DNA of 5,067 nt from JADGRF01 sp036382515 (GTDB lineage: Bacteria > Myxococcota_A > Polyangia > Polyangiales > JAFGIB01). The stretch covers positions 1-5,067 of the forward strand of contig DASVHQ010000107.1 in the NCBI GenBank assembly GCA_036382515.1. The letters are read 5' to 3'. The number at the start of each line of letters is the position of its first letter. Positions within the stretch are counted from its first letter, which is position 1. Positions 1-5,067 of the stretch are shown piece after piece. The position numbers and the translations under genes were made by a program. The notes below the pieces were generated by a model, which saw only the letters and a program-made list of their open reading frames with translations, was not told where the DNA came from and did not search any database.

Positions 1-250
1 GACCACCCGCGGCCCCAAGGTGAAGACGCTGGTCTCGATGGACCCGCTGATGGTCGACGGCACCGGCATGTGCGGCGGCTGCCGCGTGCAAGTCGCCGGC
101 AAGGCGCAGTTCGCCTGCGTCGACGGGCCGTGCTTCGACGCGCACGAGGTCGACTTCGACATGGCCATGCGACGCAACAAGGCCTACGTGCGGGAAGAGA
201 AAGACGCGCTCGACCGGCTCAACTGCAGATCGCAGAGGGAGGCGCGGTAA
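1..250 (+). CDS. nfnA: NfnA-type ferredoxin:NADP+ oxidoreductase alpha subunit (3' end only)
   Basis: The reading frame is open from the left edge (first full codon at position 2) to TAA at 248-250 and gives the last 82 residues of a protein that is usually about 280 residues long. Family knowledge: NfnA binds FAD, NAD(H) and one [2Fe-2S] cluster and pairs with NfnB; it resembles the PyrK and SudB electron-transfer subunits. The visible part is the C-terminal cluster domain. Ligands sit in a D-x4-C-x2-C-x11-C pattern (visible-fragment residues D19, C24, C27, C39), which matches the unusual Asp plus three Cys set known for the NfnA cluster and not the four Cys of PyrK. The conserved stretch after the last Cys reads VDGPCFDAHEVDFD; the Cys in it is atypical, as most relatives I recall have an acidic residue there. 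The stop overlaps the start of the next gene by one base, so the two are almost certainly co-translated. A sulfide dehydrogenase subunit is the main alternative name. The flavin and NAD domains lie outside the window and could not be checked. Confidence 0.87.
   Translation, partial: TTRGPKVKTLVSMDPLMVDGTGMCGGCRVQVAGKAQFACVDGPCFDAHEVDFDMAMRRNKAYVREEKDALDRLNCRSQREAR
234..242 (+). promoter_or_regulatory. Shine-Dalgarno site for nfnB
   Basis: AGAGGGAGG lies 7 nt before the ATG at 250, inside the last codons of nfnA. This strong purine-rich site, together with the TAATG overlap, fixes the nfnB start at 250. The same frame is open further upstream, but that part only reads antiparallel or shifted through the conserved nfnA cluster domain. 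Confidence 0.75.
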
Positions 251-1644
251 TGCCGGTCAAGCGTACCGAGAAGACGTCGATGCCCGTGCGCCAGGCCGAG
301 CTGCGCGCGCACGACTTCAAGGAAGTCAACACCGGCTACACCAGCGAGCGCGCGAAGTTCGAGGCCGAGCGCTGCCTGCGCTGCCAGGACCCGGTGTGCA
401 AGAACGGTTGCCCGGTCAGTGTTCCGATCCCCGAGTTCATCCACGCGGTGGTCACCGGCGACATGGCAAATGCCGCGAAGATCCTGCGGGCCGCCAACCC
501 CCTGCCCGCGATCTGTGGCCGCGTGTGCCCCCAGGAATCGCAGTGCGAAGGCGTGTGCAGCCTGAGTGCGCGTGCGAACCCCGTCGCGATTGGCCACCTC
601 GAGCGCTTCGTGGCCGACTGGGAACGCGAACAGGCGCCGAAGTTGAAGGCCGAGATCACGCGCAAGCAGAAGATCGCGGTGATCGGCGCCGGCCCCTCGG
701 GCCTGGTGTGCGCGGGCGAGCTCGCGCGCCTGGGCTATCGGGTGACCGTCTACGAAGCGTTGCATGCCGCGGGTGGCGTGCTGCGCTACGGCATCCCCGA
801 GTTCCGTTTGCCCAAAGAGATTCTCGACTGGGAGATCGGCCTGCTCAAAGACATGGGCGTAGAGATCCTCTGCAACGTCATCATCGGCAAGACGCTCTCG
901 GTCGACGACTTGCTCGGTCGGCTCGGCTACGCCGCGGTGTTCATCGGAACGGGCGCCGGCCTGCCCGCGTTCCTCGGCATCAACGGCGAGAACCTCAACG
1001 GCGTGATGTCGGCCAACGAGTTCCTCACGCGCATCAACCTGATGCGCGGCTACGACTTCCCCGAGTCCGACACACCCGTGCGCGTCGGCAAGCGCGTGGC
1101 GGTGATCGGAGCCGGCAACACGGCCATGGACGCAGCCCGCACGGCGCTGCGCATGGGCGCCGACAAGGCGATGATCGTGTATCGGCGCGGCCAGAAAGAG
1201 ATGGGCGCCCGCGTCGAGGAGTACCATCACGCCAAGGAAGAGGGCGTGGAGTTCCACTGGCTCACCAACCCCCTCGAAGTCATCGACGACGGCACCGGTT
1301 GGGCGAGTGGTCTCAAGTGTCAAAAGATGAAGCTCGGTGAGCCCGACGCCTCGGGGCGCGCGCGACCGATCCCGATCGAAGGCAGCGAATTCGTGCTGCC
1401 AGTCGACAACGTCATTCTCGCGATCGGAACCACGCCGAATCCCTTGCTCACCCGCACCACCAGCGGCCTGCTCACCAACAAGAAGGGTTGCCTCGTCGCC
1501 GACGAACGCACCGGCTTGACCTCCAAGGCGCTCGTGTTCGCGGGCGGCGACGCCGTGACCGGAGCGGCCACGGTGATCCTGGCCGCAGGTGCGGGCAAGC
1601 GGGCAGCGAACGCGATTCACGAGGCGATCGGCGCGACGCTGTAG
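250..1644 (+). CDS. nfnB: NfnB / glutamate synthase small-subunit-like FAD-NADPH oxidoreductase
   Basis: A complete protein of 464 residues, the usual length for NfnB and homotetrameric GltA-type proteins. Family knowledge: NfnB carries the bifurcating FAD, binds NADPH and holds two [4Fe-4S] clusters; with NfnA it couples NADH and reduced ferredoxin to NADP+ reduction. Visible N-terminal ligands are C42, C45, C50, C54, C89, C93, C99 and C103. By alignment with dihydropyrimidine dehydrogenase from memory, one cluster uses C42/C45/C50/C103 and the other C54/C93/C99 plus E118 (in IGHLERF), where DPD has Gln. The FAD Rossmann motif GAGPSG is at 146-151. The NADPH motif GAGNTA is at 286-291, followed by YRR at 321-323, fitting the NADP 2'-phosphate. 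The C-terminal FAD motif AGGDAVTGAATVILAAG is at 431-447. The start at 250 is set by the Shine-Dalgarno site and the TAATG overlap with nfnA. No large glutamate synthase subunit adjoins in the window, and the partner is NfnA, so a role as GltD is less likely. Sequence alone cannot prove bifurcation. Confidence 0.93.
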   Translation: MPVKRTEKTSMPVRQAELRAHDFKEVNTGYTSERAKFEAERCLRCQDPVCKNGCPVSVPIPEFIHAVVTGDMANAAKILRAANPLPAICGRVCPQESQCEGVCSLSARANPVAIGHLERFVADWEREQAPKLKAEITRKQKIAVIGAGPSGLVCAGELARLGYRVTVYEALHAAGGVLRYGIPEFRLPKEILDWEIGLLKDMGVEILCNVIIGKTLSVDDLLGRLGYAAVFIGTGAGLPAFLGINGENLNGVMSANEFLTRINLMRGYDFPESDTPVRVGKRVAVIGAGNTAMDAARTALRMGADKAMIVYRRGQKEMGARVEEYHHAKEEGVEFHWLTNPLEVIDDGTGWASGLKCQKMKLGEPDASGRARPIPIEGSEFVLPVDNVILAIGTTPNPLLTRTTSGLLTNKKGCLVADERTGLTSKALVFAGGDAVTGAATVILAAGAGKRAANAIHEAIGATL

Positions 1645-1653
1645 CAACACCGT

Positions 1654-1677
1654 GGCGACGCGGCCTGCGCGTGCGCT
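1654..1677. terminator. Weak candidate hairpin between convergent genes
   Basis: Between the nfnB stop (1644) and the stop of the convergent lipoprotein gene (1684), bases 1655-1662 (GCGACGCG) pair with 1668-1672 plus 1674-1676, leaving a 5-nt loop and one bulged G at 1673. The position suits a shared two-way terminator. There is no T-tract on either side, so it is not a classical intrinsic terminator, and short hairpins are common by chance in DNA this rich in GC. Confidence 0.25.
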
Positions 1678-1683
1678 CACGGC

Positions 1684-2622
1684 TCAGCGCCAGATACGCT
1701 CGGCTGCGACGCGGACGTTACGCGTGTACTTGACGCTCGGGGTCGGCGACCAAGCCGTGCCACCCTGCGTGGAGCCGTAGAACTTCACGTAAGTCTCCAC
1801 GTTCTCATGCGAGGGCGCACGCGTCTGTACGCCGCTCTGCTCGAGCGCCAGCGACCCGTCGATCCACAGCGACAAGGTCGTCTTTCCCGTAGTCCAGACG
1901 TAGTGCATCTCTATGTCGAACCACCTGCCCACCGGCAGCGCGATCGTCGAGACAGCGCTCGTCGGGTTGACGCTGCCGGCGGGCCCGCCCCAGGCCCAGC
2001 GCACGCGCATGCTGCCATCCTTGTCGAGCATGAGCCCCGGCGAGGTGTGCCAGCGGTTGCCGCCATCAGCGTCGGTCGAGTGCCAATCCCACAGGTTGAT
2101 CCAGGGTGCCGAGTCGCCCGCAGCGCCGAGCGCCTGCGGGAAGTACCACTGCTGCGCCACCCACACGCCCTGTGCGCTCTTTGCCTGATCGTTCCACACG
2201 CTGTTGGCAAAGCTGTAGATGCCTGCCTGTGAACGTGAACCTCCAGTGTCGAAGGTCGCGAAGTGCCGCAGAGCGAAGCCGCGGGCCGCAAGCGGGTCGG
2301 GGACCAGAGACAGATTCGCGCCGTTGGCATCGTCGGCCGCGACGTCGATGCCGATCGGGTGTTGGACTGCGAGCCCGTCGAAGCCCCAGGGCGTGTTCCC
2401 GGTCTGCAGCGTGTCGGTCCAGAGGATGGTCGCCGGCGCGTGCGCGACCGCAGATGTCGCGGGGTGGGTCGAGGCGGCGGCGTTGCCTGCTGCGCGCGCG
2501 CTCTGGCCAGGGGCAGCGGACGACGCGGCGGAAGCGCCCGCCCCGGACGCCGCCGGGCCGGTGCCGAGGTTGGCGCAGGCGCCGACCAACCAGAGCGCGA
2601 CGCATGGCGCAAGCTTCGACAT
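1684..2622 (-). CDS. Putative lipoprotein with polysaccharide-lyase-like (ConA-type jelly-roll) domain
   Basis: A complete protein of 312 residues. The ATG at 2622 was chosen because it opens a lipoprotein signal: a short n-region with Lys3, a hydrophobic stretch 4-15, and lipobox V-G-A-C with the lipidated Cys at 16. Ala follows at +2, which by the Lol rule favours the outer membrane. The frame stays open up to 2862, but that stretch overlaps the end of the RND gene and looks like non-protein Arg-rich sequence. Residues 17-65 form an Ala/Ser/Gly-rich low-complexity tether. Residues 66-312 resemble the heparin-lyase-I/PF14099 type beta-sandwich: VWVAQQWYFPQ (153-163), INLWDWH (175-181), SPGLMLDKDGSMRVRW (194-209), and the typical strand pair GRWFDIEMHYVW with LWIDGSLALEQSG (about 232-264). 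The domain is rich in Trp, as is common in carbohydrate-binding folds. Relatives usually have Gln before the Trp-His where this protein has Asp (DWH), so catalysis is uncertain and it may only bind glycans. It lies 62 nt after the RND gene on the same strand. Fold confidence is moderate, enzymatic function low, and the substrate is unknown. Confidence 0.75.
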   Translation of the reverse strand: MSKLAPCVALWLVGACANLGTGPAASGAGASAASSAAPGQSARAAGNAAASTHPATSAVAHAPATILWTDTLQTGNTPWGFDGLAVQHPIGIDVAADDANGANLSLVPDPLAARGFALRHFATFDTGGSRSQAGIYSFANSVWNDQAKSAQGVWVAQQWYFPQALGAAGDSAPWINLWDWHSTDADGGNRWHTSPGLMLDKDGSMRVRWAWGGPAGSVNPTSAVSTIALPVGRWFDIEMHYVWTTGKTTLSLWIDGSLALEQSGVQTRAPSHENVETYVKFYGSTQGGTAWSPTPSVKYTRNVRVAAERIWR

Positions 2623-2629
2623 CGCCTGA

Positions 2630-2701
2630 TCTCGCCGCAGGCGCGAGCTGAGCGCAAGCCCCGAAGCTCGACGCGCTCGAAGGCCTAGGCCTGCGGCGAG
2701 A
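2630..2701 (-). repeat. 13-bp inverted repeat spanning the RND-lipoprotein gene junction
   Basis: Bases 2630-2642 (TCTCGCCGCAGGC) and 2689-2701 (GCCTGCGGCGAGA) are perfect reverse complements separated by 46 nt. A smaller stem, 2644-2649 with 2665-2670, can stack inside the loop. In the minus-strand transcript the 5' arm encodes the last residues of the RND protein. The 3' arm contains GGCGAG (2636 to 2631), the only Shine-Dalgarno-like stretch at a sensible distance (8 nt) from the lipoprotein ATG. The RND stop lies just inside the stem, within the 12-bp palindrome AGGCCTAGGCCT (2681-2692). No T-tract follows the 3' arm. The repeat is seen directly; a role in controlling translation of the second gene is inferred. 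Confidence 0.6.
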
Positions 2702-5067
2702 GTGCGTCGGCTGCAGGTGCGTTCGCTGCGCGCCTGGTCTTGCGTCGCTCGGTCAACGAATACGCCACGGGCACGATGACCAGCGTGAGAAAGGTCGAGG
2801 TGAGCAGGCCACCGATCACGCAGATGGCCATCGGTGCGCGCACTTCGCCGCCTTCGCTCCACGCCAGCGCGACGGGCAGCATGCCGAACACCATCGCAGC
2901 CGTGGTCATCAAGATCGGGCGCAGGCGAGCCTCCCCGGCTTCGATCAGCGCCTGATTCACGCTCTTGCCTTCCGCGCGCCTTTGATTCGCGAAGTCCACG
3001 AGCAAGATGGCGTTCTTGGTCACGAGGCCCATCAACATGATGACGCCGATCATCACCAGGATGCTGAGCGTCTTGCCCGTCAAATACAGCCCGCCGAACG
3101 CGCCGATCATCGACAGCGGCAGCGAGAGCATGATGTTGAGCGGCTGCAGGAAGCTGTCGAACTGCGAAGCCAGGATCATGTAGACCATTGCCACCGCTAG
3201 GAAGAGCGAGACGCCCATGGACAGGGCGCTCTCGTTCATGACGTCGGCCATGCCCACGAAACCGGTGACGAGGTGGTGGGGCACGGTGCGCTCCGCGGCC
3301 TCTTTCACGAGCCTCGTCGCTTCTCCGAGCGCCATGCCTTGCAGGCCCGCGAGCACGGTGATCTGGCGCTGGCGGGCTTGACGTTCGATCTGGCTGTGAC
3401 CCTTGCCGCGGCTGACCGTGACGATGTTGCCGAGGTCAACGGCCGCACCGCTGATCGAACGCACCTGCAGGTTGCCGAGCGAGCTGAGCTTGGCCTTTTC
3501 CGCCTCAGGCAGCTGCACAGTGATGTCGTAGACGTCGACGCCGTCTCGGATCTCGCTGACGCTGTCGCCGGCAAGCAGACCGCGCACGGTGCTCGCGACG
3601 CTCGCAACCGGCACGCCGAGCTGGTCCGCTGCGTCGCGATTGACCTCGAAGTTGAGCTCCGGCTTGCCGCCGCGATACGTGGTGTCGAGATCGACGAGGC
3701 CTTTGATCTTGGCGAGCTCGGCCACGAGCTTGTCGCTGACCTGCGCCAGCTCATCGAGATCGCCGCCGCGGATGTAGAACTGGATCGGCTGAGCCCGGAA
3801 GGTGTTACCGCCGACGACTTCGATCTTTTGCACGGTGATCTTCGCGCCGGGCGTCTTGCCGAAGCGCCCACGCACCCAACCCATCAACTCTTCCTGACTG
3901 TAGCTGCGCTCGGTGCTCGGCGTCAGGGAGACTTGCACCTGCGCTTGATTGCTCTGGGGCTGGCCTCCGCCGCCGACGGTGGTGAACGTGTGGGCGATGC
4001 CGGCAACCTGGGAGCGCAGGTCTGCTGCGACCACTTCCGCGAACGCGCTGGTCGTTCCCACCGAGTTGCCCGCGGGCAGCTCGACGTTCACGATGAACTG
4101 CGCGCGATCTTCCGGGGGCAAGAAGTCGGCCTTCACGTTCAGCACGGCCAGGACCGACAGTCCCAGCGCCAGCGTGACGAACAGGCATGTCAGCGCACGA
4201 TGCTGCAGCGCCCAGGCGATCGTGCGCCCGTAGCTCCGATCGATGCTCAGCAACACGCGCTCGATGCCCTGGTAGATGCGGCCGTGTCGCGTGTGTTTCG
4301 CGTGCAAAAAGCGCGAGCTGAGCATGGGCGTCAGAGTCACCGAAACGAGCATGGACACGGCCACGGCGACCGAGACCGTGATGCCGAACTGGTACATGAA
4401 GCGGCCCACGATGCCGTGCATGAAGGCGATCGGCACGAACACCGCCACGATCGACGAGGTGGTCGCCAGCACGGCCAGGAAGATCTGCGCGGTGCCGTTG
4501 GAAGCGGCCAGCTTCGGCGGCTCGCCCTTGTCGAGGTGCCGGTGGATGTTCTCGATCACCACGATGGCGTCGTCGATCAGGATGCCCACCGAGATCGACA
4601 AGCCCAGCGTGGTGAGGTGGTTGAAGCTGAAGCCGAGCCAGCGCATCACGGCGAAGGTCGAGATGACGCTCGTGGGCAGCGCCAGCGCGCTGATCAGCGT
4701 GGCGCGCCAGTCGCGCAGGAAGAGCAGGATGATCGCCACGGCCAGCGCGGCGCCCGTGAGTAGGTCGAGCTGCACATCGTGGATGGCGCGCTCGATGTAC
4801 GTGGCGTTGTCGGTGGGAATGGCGATGGTCGCGCCTTTCTGCTGCAAGCGCGGGCGCAGCTGGGCGACGGCCGCGTGCACGTCGTGCGCGATCGCCACCG
4901 TGTTCGAGCCCGATTGCTTGCGGATAACCAGGCCGATCGCCGGCTTGCCGTCGAGGAAGCTTGCGGAACGCACACGCTCGACGCCGTCGGTCACCGTGGC
5001 GACGTCACTGATGTGCACGTCGGGGTAGAGCGCGTTGGGCAAGAGGATCTGCCCGACCTCGGCCGCG
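2685..5067 (-). CDS. RND multidrug efflux permease, HAE1/AcrB-MdtBC type (5' end missing)
   Basis: The frame is open from the right edge to TAG at 2687-2685, giving 793 residues. A TTG at 5042 is an internal Leu codon and not the start, because the frame and family similarity continue to the edge. By alignment with AcrB from memory the fragment begins near AcrB residue 243, so about 240 residues (TM1 and the first porter subdomain) lie outside. Visible parts in order: the end of the N-terminal porter/docking region, TM2-TM6, TM7, the C-terminal porter and docking domains, and TM8-TM12. The proton relay is intact: the Asp pair in GILIDDAIVVIEN (codons 4569-4574, AcrB D407/D408), Lys in GLVTKNAILLVDF (3015-3017, K940), and the first Arg of RLRPILMTT (2925-2927, R971). 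Such trimeric inner-membrane pumps use proton flow to expel substrates through a periplasmic adaptor and a TolC-like channel. Neither partner gene is visible; they may lie upstream, beyond position 5067. The DD pair and KNAILLV motif favour HAE1 over metal-exporting CzcA-type pumps, but substrates cannot be read from the sequence. Confidence 0.95.
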   Translation of the reverse strand, partial: AAEVGQILLPNALYPDVHISDVATVTDGVERVRSASFLDGKPAIGLVIRKQSGSNTVAIAHDVHAAVAQLRPRLQQKGATIAIPTDNATYIERAIHDVQLDLLTGAALAVAIILLFLRDWRATLISALALPTSVISTFAVMRWLGFSFNHLTTLGLSISVGILIDDAIVVIENIHRHLDKGEPPKLAASNGTAQIFLAVLATTSSIVAVFVPIAFMHGIVGRFMYQFGITVSVAVAVSMLVSVTLTPMLSSRFLHAKHTRHGRIYQGIERVLLSIDRSYGRTIAWALQHRALTCLFVTLALGLSVLAVLNVKADFLPPEDRAQFIVNVELPAGNSVGTTSAFAEVVAADLRSQVAGIAHTFTTVGGGGQPQSNQAQVQVSLTPSTERSYSQEELMGWVRGRFGKTPGAKITVQKIEVVGGNTFRAQPIQFYIRGGDLDELAQVSDKLVAELAKIKGLVDLDTTYRGGKPELNFEVNRDAADQLGVPVASVASTVRGLLAGDSVSEIRDGVDVYDITVQLPEAEKAKLSSLGNLQVRSISGAAVDLGNIVTVSRGKGHSQIERQARQRQITVLAGLQGMALGEATRLVKEAAERTVPHHLVTGFVGMADVMNESALSMGVSLFLAVAMVYMILASQFDSFLQPLNIMLSLPLSMIGAFGGLYLTGKTLSILVMIGVIMLMGLVTKNAILLVDFANQRRAEGKSVNQALIEAGEARLRPILMTTAAMVFGMLPVALAWSEGGEVRAPMAICVIGGLLTSTFLTLVIVPVAYSLTERRKTRRAANAPAADALSPQA

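Noticed and set aside
70..249. 60-codon N-terminal extension of nfnB to an ATG at 70
   Set aside because: It overlaps the conserved NfnA cluster domain in another frame, reads as Arg-rich sequence, and lacks the good Shine-Dalgarno site present at 250.
184..1680. Long minus-strand open frame (498 codons) opposite nfnB
   Set aside because: It is antisense to a gene with clear family motifs, and its product is a His/Arg/Ala-rich string without recognisable domains. Stop-free antisense frames are expected in GC-rich coding DNA.
2623..2862. 80-codon N-terminal extension of the lipoprotein gene
   Set aside because: It runs over the C-terminal codons of the RND gene and would bury an obvious lipoprotein signal peptide inside the protein.
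3273..4763. Long plus-strand open frame (496 codons) opposite the RND gene
   Set aside because: Same reason: it is the mirror of the RND codon pattern, with Asp/His/Arg/Gln-rich composition and no domain signal.
5040..5042. TTG at 5042 as the true start of the RND gene
   Set aside because: The frame continues to the window edge with RND-like sequence (AAEVGQILLPNALYPD), and a start there would lose TM1 and the first porter subdomain.
1..5067. A wholly new defence, mobile or biosynthetic system
   Set aside because: All four genes fall into known or partly recognisable families, and I see no repeat array, transposase, integrase, attachment site or toxin-antitoxin pair on either strand.

Overview
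This is a GC-rich window with four genes in two convergent groups. An envelope lipoprotein and an RND pump point to a Gram-negative bacterium, and the base composition would suit a proteobacterium or myxobacterium-like lineage. The lineage is inferred from gene content and composition only. I see no rRNA, tRNA, CRISPR array, insertion sequence or other sign of a mobile element.

Positions 1-1644, plus strand. The 3' end of an NfnA-type flavin/[2Fe-2S] reductase subunit runs into a complete NfnB/GltD-like flavoprotein through a TAATG stop/start overlap. All recognised iron-sulfur ligands and both dinucleotide-binding motifs visible here are intact. The pair looks like an NADH-dependent reduced ferredoxin:NADP+ oxidoreductase, an electron-bifurcating transhydrogenase that balances the NADH, NADPH and ferredoxin pools in the cytoplasm.

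Positions 1645-1683. This short gap separates convergent genes. It holds an imperfect GC-rich hairpin without a T-tract.

Positions 1684-5067, minus strand. An RND (HAE1-type) inner-membrane efflux permease lacks roughly its first 240 residues because it enters from the right edge. It is followed after 62 nt by a predicted lipoprotein of 312 residues: a signal peptide, an Ala-rich tether and a concanavalin-A-like polysaccharide-lyase-type domain. The 62-nt gap lies inside a 13-bp inverted repeat. One arm covers the end of the RND gene and the other covers the weak ribosome binding site of the lipoprotein gene.

The two groups have no evident functional link: one is soluble redox metabolism and the other is envelope transport plus an envelope carbohydrate-binding or carbohydrate-cleaving protein. 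I do not see a clearly undescribed system. The points most worth checking are the pairing of a lyase-like lipoprotein with an RND pump and the structured junction between their genes.
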